Origin: Christiangramia sediminis
GTDB taxonomy: Bacteria; Bacteroidota; Bacteroidia; Flavobacteriales; Flavobacteriaceae
NCBI RefSeq assembly: GCF_020552705.1
Contig: NZ_JAJBZG010000005.1
Coordinates: 1,054,001-1,118,000, forward strand
DNA length: 64,000 nucleotides
Reading direction: 5' to 3'
The notes under the pieces are model-generated. The model was given only the letters and a program-made list of their open reading frames with translations, made no database searches and was not told where the DNA came from. The first letter of the stretch is position 1, and each line of letters opens with the position of its first letter. Of this stretch, positions 26,432-36,728 are shown piece after piece. The translations under genes were made by a program, and so were the position numbers.

Positions 26432-28453
26432 ATGAAAAACCTTTACTTATTTGCCTTTTTAGTTTTCTTATCCACTTCAGTTCTTAGCCAGGAGAAATCT
26501 GAATTACAGCTCCTCGATATATTTGATTATGAATATGTGTCCGATCCGCAGATCTCACCAGATGGGTCTAAAGTTATTTATGTGCGTAATTTTAAGGATA
26601 TCATGACAGACCAGAACCTGTCTAATCTTTGGATAGTGAATGCTGATGGATCACAAAACCGACCTCTTACCTCTGGCAACCAGAACGATATGAATCCTCG
26701 CTGGTCTAAAGATGGAAAAAAGATCATCTTTCTCTCCAATAAGCAGGATGATAAAATGAAGCTTTATTTAATGTGGTTAGATTCCCGCGACACATTTCCT
26801 CTTACAAATACTAAGAATACACCTGGTAATATAAGCTGGTCTAATAATGGTGAAAATCTTGTTTTTACCATGTTTGTTCCTAAAAAATCTGAATCCTTTA
26901 TAAAATTACCCGCAAAACCAGAAGGAGCGAAATGGAATGATGCTCCCAAATTTATCGATGAACTTAATTACAGGGGTGACGGTCAGGGATATTTAAAGGA
27001 GGGCAACAAGCAGATCTTTATGTTGTCTACAGATGGTGGATCTCCTCGCCAGCTAACTTTTTCAGATCACGATCATAATAGCCCGGTATGGTCTGCAGAT
27101 GATAAGAAAATATTTTTCTCTGCAAACCTTCATGATAATGCAGATCTGGAGCCGCTTAATTCGGAAATTTATGAACTGGACCTGGAGGATCTGGAAGTAA
27201 ATCCCCTGACAAACAGAAATGGTCCCGATTCAGACCCGGTAGTTTCTCCAAATGATAATACCATCGCTTATCTTGGATTTGATGATGAATATCTGGGATA
27301 TAATATCAATAAACTTTACGTATTGGCACCTGATGGATCTGGTCCTGAATTGATTTCCGGAGATTTTGACAGGAGTATTCAGAATATTCAATGGGATGCC
27401 AGGGCTAAAGGCCTTTATTTTCAATATGACGATCATGGTAAAACCAGGATAGGGTATATGGATCTTAAGGGTAATACTAAGGTGCTGACAAATGACCTTG
27501 GAGGATTATCACTGGGAAGACCTTATAATGCCGCCTCTTTTTCGGTTTCAAAAAACGGCGACCTTGCTTATACTCTTGGTACGGCTGAGCACCCGGCAGA
27601 CCTGGCGGTACAGAATGGTAAAAGATCCATTCGCATTACCAATCTTAATAAGGATCTTTTCTCCTACCGGAATCTTGGGAAGGTAGAGGAGATTACCTGG
27701 AAATCGTCTTTTGATGATCGTGAGATGCAGGGTTGGCTGGTTACCCCACCCAATTTTGACCCGAATAAAAAGTATCCGTTTATTCTCGAGATCCATGGAG
27801 GGCCTTTTGCTAGTTATGGAAGCGTTTTTTCTGCGGAAATTCAGGCTTTTGCAGCCGCTGGTTATGTAGTGTTATATTCCAATCCAAGGGGCAGCAGCGG
27901 GTATGGTAAAGAATTCGGAAATCTGATTCACCACGACTATCCCAATCACGATTATGAAGACCTTATGTCTGGGGTGGATGCTGCTATAGCCAAAGGATTT
28001 ATAGACGAAGAAAATTTGTTTGTCACTGGCGGTAGCGGTGGTGGAGTACTTACCGCCTGGATCGTGGGAAAAACAGACCGGTTTAAGGCGGCTGTAGTAG
28101 CTAAGCCTGTGATAAACTGGACTAGTTTTGTATTGTATGCAGATAATCCTGCATTTTTCAGTAAATACTGGTTCGAAAACAAACCCTGGGAAGATCCGGA
28201 GCCTTATTTGAAAAGGTCTCCTCTAACTTATGTGGGGAATGTTACTACGCCTACGATGCTTTTAACAGGAGAAGAAGATTATAGAACTCCCATTGCCGAA
28301 TCTGAACAGTTCTATACCGCTTTAAAACTGGAAGGAGTTGAATCTGCGATGGTAAGAATCCCGGGAGCCTCTCATGGAATCGCCAACAAGCCAAGTAACC
28401 TGATTGCGAAAATAGCAGCTATTCTGGCCTGGTTTGAAAAGTACAGGGAATGA
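26432..28453 (+). CDS. S9 family serine peptidase (acylaminoacyl/dipeptidyl peptidase type)
   Basis: The 673-residue secreted protein has a signal peptide (1-19), a seven-bladed WD40/PD40-like propeller (about 35-400, with repeated SPDGSKVIYV, RWSKDGKKI and VWSADDKKIFF units) and a C-terminal alpha/beta hydrolase. The nucleophile is in GGSGGG; Asp in LLTGEEDYRTP and His in PGASHGI complete the triad. Enzymes of this group remove dipeptides or acylated residues from peptides, here in the periplasm. The downstream YfcC transporter could take up small products, but that link is only inference. Confidence 0.93.
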   Translation: MKNLYLFAFLVFLSTSVLSQEKSELQLLDIFDYEYVSDPQISPDGSKVIYVRNFKDIMTDQNLSNLWIVNADGSQNRPLTSGNQNDMNPRWSKDGKKIIFLSNKQDDKMKLYLMWLDSRDTFPLTNTKNTPGNISWSNNGENLVFTMFVPKKSESFIKLPAKPEGAKWNDAPKFIDELNYRGDGQGYLKEGNKQIFMLSTDGGSPRQLTFSDHDHNSPVWSADDKKIFFSANLHDNADLEPLNSEIYELDLEDLEVNPLTNRNGPDSDPVVSPNDNTIAYLGFDDEYLGYNINKLYVLAPDGSGPELISGDFDRSIQNIQWDARAKGLYFQYDDHGKTRIGYMDLKGNTKVLTNDLGGLSLGRPYNAASFSVSKNGDLAYTLGTAEHPADLAVQNGKRSIRITNLNKDLFSYRNLGKVEEITWKSSFDDREMQGWLVTPPNFDPNKKYPFILEIHGGPFASYGSVFSAEIQAFAAAGYVVLYSNPRGSSGYGKEFGNLIHHDYPNHDYEDLMSGVDAAIAKGFIDEENLFVTGGSGGGVLTAWIVGKTDRFKAAVVAKPVINWTSFVLYADNPAFFSKYWFENKPWEDPEPYLKRSPLTYVGNVTTPTMLLTGEEDYRTPIAESEQFYTALKLEGVESAMVRIPGASHGIANKPSNLIAKIAAILAWFEKYRE

Positions 28454-28592
28454 TTGCCGGAATTATGATTAAATTATAAATGAACCTAATTGCAGAAGCT
28501 TATTTCAAAGTGGTTTAGCCTTTACAGCACGCACTATTTTATAAATGTATACCGGGAAAGGAATTAGAAGATAATAATGAAATAAAGTAATT

Positions 28593-30089
28593 ATGATTAA
28601 AAGCATCAAATTTCCCTCTGCGCAAACACTTTTGATGATCATCGCGGCGGTTGTGGCTATTAGTACCTGGTTTATTCCTGCCGGTAATTATAATACTCTT
28701 TATTTTAATGAAGCAGAGAATTCTTTCGTAAGGAATAGTAAAGGAAATTTGTCTATTCTGCCCCCAACCCAGGAAACATTAGATAACCTGAATATTAAAT
28801 TACCTCTTGATAATTTTTTGAGCGGGGCCATATATAAACCCATTAGTATTCCGGGAACTTTTAGTTATGTAGAATCAGATCCACAGGGCTTTTTTGAGTT
28901 TATTCAGGCGCCGGTAAAGGGAATTATAGAGGCTGCAGATATTATTTTCCTGGTCCTTATCATCGGGGGCCTTATAGGTGTAATCAATATCACAGGTGCC
29001 TTTGAATCAGGGATTTTATGGTTAACCCGCGTATTGAAAGGAAAAGAATACTTACTTATAATATTCACGACTTTTATAATGGCCCTGGGTGGCACCACTT
29101 TCGGACTTGGAGAAGAAACGCTCGCATTTTTTCCTATTCTTATTCCGGTTTTCATTGCGGCCAAATATGATGCCCTGGTGGGGGTGGCCTGCATATTTCT
29201 AGGGGCTCAGGTGGGAGTTATGTGTTCTACCACCAACCCCTTTGCTGTGATCATAGCTTCAGATGCAGCCGGCGTGAACTGGACCAATGGACTAATGTTG
29301 AGAATGCTGGTTTTTCTAATTTGCGTAATAACCACAATTTCATTTATTCTATACTATGCCGGAAAATTGAAAAAATCTCCCAAAAATTCACTGATCTATG
29401 ATCAAAGGCATAAAATGGAGAACCTATTTGGAACTGCTGCTGTAGGATCTATTCCCAGGTTGAATTTAAATCTGCGCCTAATTCTTTTCGTCTTTACCTT
29501 AAGCTTTATTGTAATGATCTATGGAGTATCACAACTTGATTGGTGGTTCATAGAAATGTCTTCGGTTTTCCTGTGTGCCGCCCTTATAATTGGTCTGCTA
29601 TCTAAAATGAACGAACTTAAATTTGTCAATGCTTTTTCCAGAGGTGCAGGGGAATTGTTGGGAGTTGCATTTATTATTGGTATAGCTCGCGGAATCTCGA
29701 TCCTTATGGCAGATGGCCTTATTAGTGATACATTACTATATCATGCCAGTACCATAACTACGGGTATGCAAAAAGGGGTATTTGTGAATAGTCTTTTTGT
29801 TATTTATAACGGATTAACCTTTTTTATTCCTTCAACCTCAGGAATGGCAGTACTAACCATGCCCATCATGTCGCCATTAGCAGATACAGTGAATATTGGC
29901 CGTGAGATCATTGTGAATACATATTTATATGGTCATGGCTTATTCAGTATAATCAACCCCACAGGCCTGGTACTTGCTTCTCTGGGAATTGTGAAAATAG
30001 GATATGATCGCTGGTTAAAATTCATCTGGCCTCTTCTAGTAATCTTTGCTGTGATCTTAATTCTTACGCTTACTATTTCCGTTTATTAA
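28593..30089 (+). CDS. YfcC/DcuC-type membrane transporter
   Basis: The 498-residue protein has about 12 hydrophobic helices and the family features: SAQTLLMIIAAVVAISTWFIPAGNY at the start, FFEFIQAPVKGIIEAADIIFLVLIIGG, GGTTFGLGEETLAF and the re-entrant-like FFIPSTSGMAVLTMPIM. YfcC relatives are carriers for C4-dicarboxylates, amino acids or peptides; the substrate cannot be read from sequence. It follows the S9 peptidase by 139 bases on the same strand. Confidence 0.9.
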   Translation: MIKSIKFPSAQTLLMIIAAVVAISTWFIPAGNYNTLYFNEAENSFVRNSKGNLSILPPTQETLDNLNIKLPLDNFLSGAIYKPISIPGTFSYVESDPQGFFEFIQAPVKGIIEAADIIFLVLIIGGLIGVINITGAFESGILWLTRVLKGKEYLLIIFTTFIMALGGTTFGLGEETLAFFPILIPVFIAAKYDALVGVACIFLGAQVGVMCSTTNPFAVIIASDAAGVNWTNGLMLRMLVFLICVITTISFILYYAGKLKKSPKNSLIYDQRHKMENLFGTAAVGSIPRLNLNLRLILFVFTLSFIVMIYGVSQLDWWFIEMSSVFLCAALIIGLLSKMNELKFVNAFSRGAGELLGVAFIIGIARGISILMADGLISDTLLYHASTITTGMQKGVFVNSLFVIYNGLTFFIPSTSGMAVLTMPIMSPLADTVNIGREIIVNTYLYGHGLFSIINPTGLVLASLGIVKIGYDRWLKFIWPLLVIFAVILILTLTISVY

Positions 30090-30366
30090 ATAAGCTGTCT
30101 GCATAAATGCCAAATGGTTTAATTCAGATACTCTTTAAGTTAATTCCATACTTAGGTCAATATTATTTTACAGAAATTTTAAAAATTTGAACAAACTGTA
30201 AAGTGTTGTTAGACAATATTTTATTAGATTAGAATTCTGATCGGATCTCTTGGAAACATTTCAGGTAAATTAAATTATGAATTAATTGAACAACCAGATT
30301 TTCTATTTGGGACAAGCGATAGTCAATCCCTTTTCCCTGTATTATTAACCAGCCAAAAAAGAAAAT

Positions 30367-30702
30367 ATGAAAAGCGAACAAAAACACTGGACCAAAGCTG
30401 AGCTTCAGGTCTATATTCTAATGCTCTGTGCCAACGCCGACTCAAATGTGACCCAGGAAGAATTGGAACTCATAAAATCAAAGACAGATAAAAATACTTT
30501 TAATAAGATATCCCAGGAGTTTTCAGAGGATACCGAGGAAGAGAGTTTAGAAAAGATTCAGGATAATCTCGTTTTACATGAGTATTCTCACAAAGAACTT
30601 ATGGCTTTAAGAAAAGAAATGTTCGAGGTTTTCTTTTCTGATAAAAAATTCAACCAAATGGAAAATACCCTGGACAAGATCCTGAATAATATTCTGTATT
30701 GA
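30367..30702 (+). CDS. Small TerB-like helical protein
   Basis: The 111-residue protein is entirely helical with an acidic pattern: WTKAELQVYILMLCANADSNVTQEELELIKS, an opening that resembles TerB/co-chaperone DjlA-type repeats (metal-binding four-helix region). No catalytic residues are apparent and there is no signal peptide. It sits 50 bases upstream of the PycTM-type membrane protein on the same strand, so the two may be cotranscribed. The TerB likeness is a judgement from the opening motif only. Confidence 0.7.
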   Translation: MKSEQKHWTKAELQVYILMLCANADSNVTQEELELIKSKTDKNTFNKISQEFSEDTEEESLEKIQDNLVLHEYSHKELMALRKEMFEVFFSDKKFNQMENTLDKILNNILY

Positions 30703-30752
30703 ATCTGGATAAGAAAATCTTATCAAAATAAATAGGTAGTTAGCATGCACGT

Positions 30753-31313
30753 ATGGAAAAACCTGAAAATAAAGCCTCCGTCCATTTAAAGAATAAACAC
30801 ACAGACGATCTTATAGATCATTACTGGGGAAGTATAAGTTACGTTTCCAGCCTGATTAAAGCTTCCGAGATCAAGGCTGGTCTTATTCTTTCTTTTTACG
30901 GGATTCTGTTGAATTTTGTTTACCAGAATATAGACTTGGTGCTGGCCCATTTTGAGGATAATACCATCATCTATATTCTGCTTACTGCCTGGTTTGCATG
31001 TGTAGTGATTTCAATTTATTTCGGTATTAGGTGCTTTATGCCCAGGATAGAGTCTAAATACGATAGGAATATTTTCTTTTTTGGAGATGTGATCAGCAAA
31101 TTTGGAGATATTAAAGAATTCTCACGAACCTTTTTCTCGATTAGTATGGATGAAGATCAGTTATTTGATCAGCTGGGACAACAAATATTCATCAACGCGA
31201 AAATTGCCCATCTCAAGTTCAGTAATGTACAGAAGGCGCTTAAGTTTTTAGCAATTCAGTTTATAATTCTTTTGATCATCGTGATCTATTATGTGATCGC
31301 AACCTTTCTTTAG
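30753..31313 (+). CDS. Orphan Pycsar-effector-like (DUF5706/PycTM) membrane protein
   Basis: This 186-residue protein has the order expected of the Pycsar transmembrane effector domain: a soluble N-terminal helix with HTDDLIDHYWGSISYVSSL, helix 1 in the membrane (about 40-58, after IKASEIKAG), helix 2 (72-92), the GIRCFMPRIESKYDRNIFFFGD block, LGQQIFINAKIAHLKFSNVQKA, and a last membrane helix (163-185). In Pycsar antiphage systems such proteins are opened by cyclic UMP or CMP and depolarise the cell. No nucleotide cyclase gene is present nearby, so it may act outside a complete Pycsar locus. A hairpin terminator follows. Confidence 0.8.
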   Translation: MEKPENKASVHLKNKHTDDLIDHYWGSISYVSSLIKASEIKAGLILSFYGILLNFVYQNIDLVLAHFEDNTIIYILLTAWFACVVISIYFGIRCFMPRIESKYDRNIFFFGDVISKFGDIKEFSRTFFSISMDEDQLFDQLGQQIFINAKIAHLKFSNVQKALKFLAIQFIILLIIVIYYVIATFL

Positions 31314-31403
31314 ATATTAATAGTTTAGAAAACCATCTAAAATTTCTTTCAAAATCAAGTAGCGGAAAAGCTGAAAATATTCCATTACACCTGTTTTCGA
31401 CCA

Positions 31404-31434
31404 CTAGTCCCGATAATTATCGGGATTTTTTTAG
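31404..31434 (+). terminator. Terminator after the PycTM-like gene
   Basis: A perfect palindrome TCCCGATAATTATCGGGA (31408-31425) is followed by seven T residues. It lies about 95 bases past the stop codon. Confidence 0.82.
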
Positions 31435-31535
31435 CTACTTCAATTCTTATTTTGAAATGTTCGGCCTTAATTCCCGACATAAGAAAGTCAGTTTTAAGAT
31501 ATCCCTTAAATTGCACCACACAAAATATTTAAAAT

Positions 31536-33368
31536 TTGCCCAGACCCAAAAAATCTTTTGAAACCAATAATATCAATTTTAGAGAAAGCTTTGCGTCTCT
31601 AAAATTTGTTCCCAGATTCTTTAAGGAAATACGAAAAGTAAATCCGCTATTATTCTATTCCAATGTGTTGGGACGAACCTTGAATGCAATACTTCCCGTG
31701 GTCATGCTCTGGCTGGGTAAATTGATTATCGATGAGGTGGTGCTCCAGATCGCGGCAGATATAAAAGATCTGGAAAGGTTGTGGATGCTGGTAGCTGCAG
31801 AATTTGGCCTGGCGATTCTCTCAGACTTGCTTAGCAGGGGGATCAGTCTTAGTGATGCGCTGTTAGGGGATCAATATTCCATAGATACTTCGGTAAAGAT
31901 CATTAAGAAAACCTCGGAGCTGAATCTGGATCAGCTGGAAGATTCTGAATTTTATGATAAACTTGAAAGAGCAAGACAGCAAACCACGGGAAGGGTTGGA
32001 CTTATGTCTAATATTCTTACCCAGGGCGAGGACGTGATCGTGATCATTTCCCTGCTTGCCGGTGTGGTGGCTTTCGAGCCCTGGCTTATTATATTGCTGG
32101 TGGTTTCCATTATTCCCACCATTATTAACGAAATTAAATTTAGTGGTACCAGTTATTCCCTGGCTAGAAGCTGGACCCAGGAGCGCCGTGAACTTGATTA
32201 TTTAAGATATGCCGGGGCTAGTGATGTTACGGCCAAGGAGGTGAAATTATTCGGATTATCGAATTACCTGGCAGATCGGTTTAAAGGCCTTTCAGATAAA
32301 TATTATTTACAAAGCAAGAGACTGGCGAAACAACGTGCTGGCTGGGGTTCATTTTTCAATGTGATTGGAACAGCGGCCTATTATGGAGCCTATATCTTTA
32401 TAATTTTCCGCACCGTTGCGGGAATTTTCAGCCTGGGTGATCTCACTTTCCTGTCCGGATCTTTTAATAGATTAAGGTCTAAACTGCAGGGATTCTTTAC
32501 CCGTTTTACGGCAATTACCGAAAGTGCGCTGTATCTTCAGGATTACTTCGAATTCCTGGATCTTACTTCTGCGGAAAGTTCCCCGGATGGAAAACTTGAT
32601 TTGCCGGAAAAGATCGAGTCAGGATTTGAATTTAAGAATGTAGGTTTTAAATATCCAAAATCTGAAAAATGGGTAGTTCGCCATATCAATTTTGAATTAA
32701 GAGCTGGAGAAAAGCTGGCTTTTGTAGGCGAGAACGGCGCCGGGAAAACTACGCTTATCAAATTATTACTACAGTTCTATGAGCCAACCGAAGGGGAGAT
32801 CTTACTGGACGGTATTCCAATAAAAAAGTATGATCAGGCAGCCTACCGGCAATATTTCGGGGTGATATTTCAGGATTTTGTAAAATTTGAACTCACCTTG
32901 CGGGAAAATATCGCCATGGGCGAGATCGGGGAAATAGGAAATCAGGAGCGTATAGACAGCGCGGCAGAAAAAAGCCTTGCCCGTGAAGTGGTGGGAGATC
33001 TCCCTTTAGGATATAGTCAGCCGTTAGGGAAACGCTTTAAACATGGTAAAGACCTTTCCGGTGGCCAGTGGCAAAAGATCGCCATTGCCAGGGCGTATAT
33101 GAAAGACGCGGAAGTGCTTATTCTTGATGAGCCAACTTCTGCTTTAGATGCCCGTGCCGAAACAGAAGCATTTCAAAGATTCATTCAGCTAACGGAAGGA
33201 AAAACCGCGGTGATCATTTCGCATAGGTTCAGTACGGTAAGGATCGCCGACAGGATCATGGTTTTAAAAGACGGGGCTGTACTGGAAATTGGAACCCACA
33301 GAGAACTTATGCAAAACGATAAACTCTACGCTGAACTTTTTAATCTTCAGGCGGCGGGATATCAGTAA
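31536..33368 (+). CDS. ABC exporter, fused permease and ATPase
   Basis: The 610-residue half-transporter has a six-helix exporter domain (about 30-330) and an ATPase domain with Walker A GENGAGKTTL, signature LSGGQWQKIAIARA, Walker B VLILDEPTSALDA and the switch His in IISHRFSTVR. It probably works as a homodimer. Residues 110-180 resemble the loop of multidrug/lipid exporters but the substrate is unknown. Translation starts with TTG; the reading from it gives a sensible start (MPRPKKSFE) and the first ATG in frame is far inside the membrane domain. Confidence 0.93.
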   Translation: MPRPKKSFETNNINFRESFASLKFVPRFFKEIRKVNPLLFYSNVLGRTLNAILPVVMLWLGKLIIDEVVLQIAADIKDLERLWMLVAAEFGLAILSDLLSRGISLSDALLGDQYSIDTSVKIIKKTSELNLDQLEDSEFYDKLERARQQTTGRVGLMSNILTQGEDVIVIISLLAGVVAFEPWLIILLVVSIIPTIINEIKFSGTSYSLARSWTQERRELDYLRYAGASDVTAKEVKLFGLSNYLADRFKGLSDKYYLQSKRLAKQRAGWGSFFNVIGTAAYYGAYIFIIFRTVAGIFSLGDLTFLSGSFNRLRSKLQGFFTRFTAITESALYLQDYFEFLDLTSAESSPDGKLDLPEKIESGFEFKNVGFKYPKSEKWVVRHINFELRAGEKLAFVGENGAGKTTLIKLLLQFYEPTEGEILLDGIPIKKYDQAAYRQYFGVIFQDFVKFELTLRENIAMGEIGEIGNQERIDSAAEKSLAREVVGDLPLGYSQPLGKRFKHGKDLSGGQWQKIAIARAYMKDAEVLILDEPTSALDARAETEAFQRFIQLTEGKTAVIISHRFSTVRIADRIMVLKDGAVLEIGTHRELMQNDKLYAELFNLQAAGYQ

Positions 33369-33471
33369 AATTCTTCTTTAGTTCTTTATAACTTGTGGGA
33401 AATTGCAATTTCAGCATTTCAGAAGAAAGCAATAGATTACTTACTTTAGCGAGCAATAAAATTCCTGGAAA

Positions 33472-36078
33472 TTGGCAGCAAAGAAATCTCAGAAAGTAAC
33501 TCCGTTAATGCAGCAGTACAACAGCATCAAGCTTAAATATCCTGATGCTATGCTATTATTCAGGGTCGGGGATTTCTATGAAACCTTTGGAGAAGACGCG
33601 GTAAAAGCTGCCAGGATTTTGAATATTGTACTTACCAATCGTAATAATGGCGGTGAACGAACGGAACTTGCGGGATTTCCGCATCATTCTTTAAATACCT
33701 ATTTACCCAAACTGGTAAAAGCGGGTCAGCGGGTGGCGATCTGTGATCAGCTGGAAGATCCTAAAATGACCAAGACCATCGTAAAGCGTGGGGTGACCGA
33801 GTTGGTGACGCCGGGAGTGGCGATGAACGATGATATTCTTAGCAGCAAATCCAATAACTTTCTTTGCGCGGTTCACTTCGGAAAAAAGAACCTGGGAGTT
33901 TCCTTTCTTGATGTTTCTACCGGGGAATTTCTTTGCGCCCAGGGAAACCGGGAATATATAGATAAGCTACTGCAGAATTTCGGGCCGAGTGAGATCCTGG
34001 TTCAGAAAAAATATAAAAAGGAATTCAATGAAAGTTTCGGTAAAGACATGCATTGTTTTTACCTGGACGACTGGATCTTTAAAACAGATTATGGTGAAGA
34101 AACCCTGAACGGACATTTTCAAACAAAGTCCTTAAAAGGATTTGGAGTAGATCACCTGGAAGAAGGCATCATCGCCTCCGGAGCAGTGCTTTATTACCTG
34201 GCCGAAACCAGGCATCACCGGCTTCAGCATATTAACTCCATTAGCAGGATCGCGGAAGAACAATATGTATGGATGGACAGGTTTACCATTCGAAATCTTG
34301 AACTTTATCATTCTACCGCGGCGAATGCGGTTACCCTTTTAGATGTGATTGATAAAACGATCTCTCCCATGGGCGGCCGACTATTAAAGCGCTGGCTAGC
34401 CTTGCCTCTTAAGGATGCTGAAATGATCAATAAGCGACTCGAGGTAGTAGATTTTTTGATCAGGAATCCCGAAACTCTTGGAGATATACAGGATCAGATA
34501 CGGGAAATTAGTGACCTTGAAAGGCTGATCTCGAAAGTAGCAACTCAGAGGATAAGTCCGCGGGAAGTGAACCAGTTAAAGAATTCACTGAATGCTATTA
34601 TTCCGGTGAAAGAACTGGCGGCGAAATGTGACAACGAGGCGCTCAGGATCATTGGGGATAACCTGCATTCCTGTGACCTGCTTCGTGAAAAGATCACCGA
34701 AAGTATCAGCGAAGAGGCTCCGGTAAATATTCAGAAAGGCAATGTGATCGCGAGGGGATTTTCTAAAGAACTGGATGAGCTTAGGGATATTGCATTTTCG
34801 GGGAAGGATTACCTGGATAATATGATCAAAAGAGAAACCGAAGCCACCGGGATCTCTTCCCTTAAGATAGGAAGCAACAATGTTTACGGTTATTATATAG
34901 AAGTCCGTAATACCCATAAAGATAAAGTTCCCACAGAGTGGACGCGTAAGCAGACGCTTGTAAATGCTGAAAGATATATCACCGAGGAGCTGAAGGAATA
35001 TGAATCCAAGATTCTGGGAGCCGAAGAGAAGATCCAGCAATTAGAACAGGAGATCTTTGGAAAGCTTATTACCTGGATGGCAGAATATATAGACCCTGTT
35101 CAGCAGAACGCGAGATTGGTCGCCAGACTCGATTGTTTATGCTCCTTTGCCCAACAGGCGCAGGCTGAAAATTATTCCAGGCCAGAGATCATAGATACTT
35201 ACGGACTGGATATTGAAGAAGGCCGGCACCCGGTGATCGAAAAACAATTACCTCCGGGAGAAGTATATGTGACCAATAATCTGCACCTGGCCAGGGAGGA
35301 ACAACAGATCATCATGATCACGGGACCTAACATGAGTGGTAAGTCGGCGATCTTAAGACAAACGGCTTTAATCGTTCTAATGGCCCAAATGGGAAGTTTT
35401 GTCCCGGCAAGAGCTGCCGAAATAGGGCTGGTAGATAAGATATTTACCAGGGTAGGAGCTAGTGATAATATTTCTATGGGCGAGTCTACCTTCATGGTAG
35501 AAATGAATGAGACGGCCAGTATTCTAAATAATATCTCAGACCGTAGCCTGGTGTTATTGGATGAGATTGGTCGTGGAACCAGTACTTATGATGGAATTTC
35601 CATCGCGTGGGCGATCAGTGAATACCTGCATGAACACCCTTCTAAACCCAAGACATTGTTTGCCACACATTATCACGAACTCAATGAGATGTGTGAAACT
35701 TTTGACAGGATCAAAAATTTTAATGTTTCGGTAAAAGAGCTGAAAGATAATGTGTTATTTCTTCGGAAACTTGTGCCTGGAGGTAGCGAGCATAGTTTCG
35801 GAATTCACGTTGCTAAAATGGCCGGAATGCCACAAATGGTGTTACACCGGGCTAATAAGATCCTTGCTAAACTGGAGGCTTCACATTCTATGGAAGATTC
35901 CGGGGAAATACTTAAGAAGTATGCCCAGGACGAAATGCAGTTGAGTTTCTTTAACCTTGACGATCCCTTACTCGAAGATCTTAAGCAGGAGCTGCTGGGT
36001 ATAGATATAGACACCTTAACTCCCGTAGAAGCTTTAATGAAGCTTAATGAGATCAAAAGAATGCTGGGGAAGCAGTAA
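33472..36078 (+). CDS. mutS: DNA mismatch repair protein MutS
   Basis: The 868-residue protein is full-length MutS. The mismatch-reading motif FYETFGEDA (Phe-x-Glu) lies near residue 37, the connector and lever domains follow, and the ATPase has Walker [42 protein letters not shown] and ATHYHEL. It recognises mismatches and recruits MutL. The start is TTG, giving [16 protein letters not shown], the normal family opening. A long repeat-filled gap follows. Confidence 0.98.
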   Translation: MAAKKSQKVTPLMQQYNSIKLKYPDAMLLFRVGDFYETFGEDAVKAARILNIVLTNRNNGGERTELAGFPHHSLNTYLPKLVKAGQRVAICDQLEDPKMTKTIVKRGVTELVTPGVAMNDDILSSKSNNFLCAVHFGKKNLGVSFLDVSTGEFLCAQGNREYIDKLLQNFGPSEILVQKKYKKEFNESFGKDMHCFYLDDWIFKTDYGEETLNGHFQTKSLKGFGVDHLEEGIIASGAVLYYLAETRHHRLQHINSISRIAEEQYVWMDRFTIRNLELYHSTAANAVTLLDVIDKTISPMGGRLLKRWLALPLKDAEMINKRLEVVDFLIRNPETLGDIQDQIREISDLERLISKVATQRISPREVNQLKNSLNAIIPVKELAAKCDNEALRIIGDNLHSCDLLREKITESISEEAPVNIQKGNVIARGFSKELDELRDIAFSGKDYLDNMIKRETEATGISSLKIGSNNVYGYYIEVRNTHKDKVPTEWTRKQTLVNAERYITEELKEYESKILGAEEKIQQLEQEIFGKLITWMAEYIDPVQQNARLVARLDCLCSFAQQAQAENYSRPEIIDTYGLDIEEGRHPVIEKQLPPGEVYVTNNLHLAREEQQIIMITGPNMSGKSAILRQTALIVLMAQMGSFVPARAAEIGLVDKIFTRVGASDNISMGESTFMVEMNETASILNNISDRSLVLLDEIGRGTSTYDGISIAWAISEYLHEHPSKPKTLFATHYHELNEMCETFDRIKNFNVSVKELKDNVLFLRKLVPGGSEHSFGIHVAKMAGMPQMVLHRANKILAKLEASHSMEDSGEILKKYAQDEMQLSFFNLDDPLLEDLKQELLGIDIDTLTPVEALMKLNEIKRMLGKQ

Positions 36079-36110
36079 ACGATGATCAATTACCAGTAAA
36101 CAATTAGCAA

Positions 36111-36146
36111 GTCATTTCGAAGGAGTGTAGCGACTGAGAAATCTCT
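36111..36146 (+). repeat. Dispersed repeat unit, copy A
   Basis: A 36-bp unit beginning GTCATTTCGAAGGAGTG and ending GAGAAATCTCT. It is identical to the unit at 36460 and related to those at 20414, 36221 and 36542. Confidence 0.8.
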
Positions 36147-36183
36147 AGCCTTACCAATTACAATAAACACTTTTTGCATCACC

Positions 36184-36250
36184 GTCATCCTGAACTTGAT
36201 TCAGGATTTCTTGTCGAAAAGTCATTCCGAGCGCCGCGAAGGAATCTCTT
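36184..36250 (+). repeat. Dispersed repeat units of two related types
   Basis: A GTCATCCTGAACTTG unit with inverted-repeat character (CCTGAA...TTCAGG) at 36184-36211 is followed by a GTCATTCCGAGC unit ending GGAATCTCTT at 36221-36250. Confidence 0.65.
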
Positions 36251-36459
36251 GTTAGTAGCTAGTTTTTAATCTTTAGATATTTGGTTTATCATTTCGACCA
36301 GCTCACTTTCGCTCAGTGCAGACTCCGGGAAAAATCTTATACAAGTCTGTAGTCTGTAGACGCTAGCTTAGATGAAATCAACATACTTCAGGTTCGTTCA
36401 ATCTGTATTGTTATTTCGGGGTTTGTGGTTTATAGTTCGAGCACTGTTCGTTTCGGTTT

Positions 36460-36496
36460 GTCATTTCGAAGGAGTGTAGCGACTGAGAAATCTCTT
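36460..36496 (+). repeat. Dispersed repeat unit, copy B
   Basis: This is an exact second copy of the 36-bp unit at 36111, 349 bases downstream in the same orientation. Confidence 0.8.
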
Positions 36497-36541
36497 CTCA
36501 GTTCGTAATTCGTAGTAGGTTAAGGATCTTTCTTGATCTAT

Positions 36542-36571
36542 GTCATTCAGAGCAAAGCGAAGAATCTCTTT
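36542..36571 (+). repeat. Dispersed repeat unit, diverged
   Basis: The unit begins GTCATTCAGAGCAAAGCG and ends GAATCTCTTT. It keeps the start and end of the repeat family with a different middle. Confidence 0.6.
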
Positions 36572-36652
36572 GTAGTTGATTCCTTTCATTTGCTTATAAA
36601 AGCTTAAGCCTTAGCGCTTATAGCCTAAAGCTTATTTTTTCCTAAAAAATCC

Positions 36653-36682
36653 TTTGCTATTATTAGATTTGTCTTAAATTTG
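36653..36682 (+). promoter_or_regulatory. Promoter of the tRNA-Gly–tRNA-Leu transcript
   Basis: TTTG (36653-36656), an 18-base spacer and TAAATTTG (36675-36682) match the Bacteroidota consensus TTTG and TAnnTTTG. Transcription would start near 36689, about 40 bases before tRNA-Gly. Confidence 0.75.
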
Positions 36683-36728
36683 CCTCCGCATTAAAGGCTA
36701 TGGCAACATGGTCATGTTCTTAAAAATC

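Larger units (their letters stand above)
36079..36652. other. Noncoding gap between mutS and the tRNA pair, rich in short repeats
   Basis: No credible gene is present. The gap holds at least six units of GTCATT(T/C)CGA- or GTCATCCTGA-type sequence (36111, 36184, 36221, 36288, 36460, 36542), most ending in GAAATCTCT or GAATCTCT. It ends in the promoter of the tRNA genes. Confidence 0.75.

Noticed and set aside
30753-31313. A complete Pycsar or CBASS defence locus
   Set aside because: Only the effector-like membrane protein is present. No cyclase, E1/E2/JAB or HORMA-type gene was found nearby.
36079-36571. A CRISPR array in the mutS–tRNA gap
   Set aside because: Repeat copies are few, diverged and irregularly spaced (73-349 bases), and no cas gene is present.
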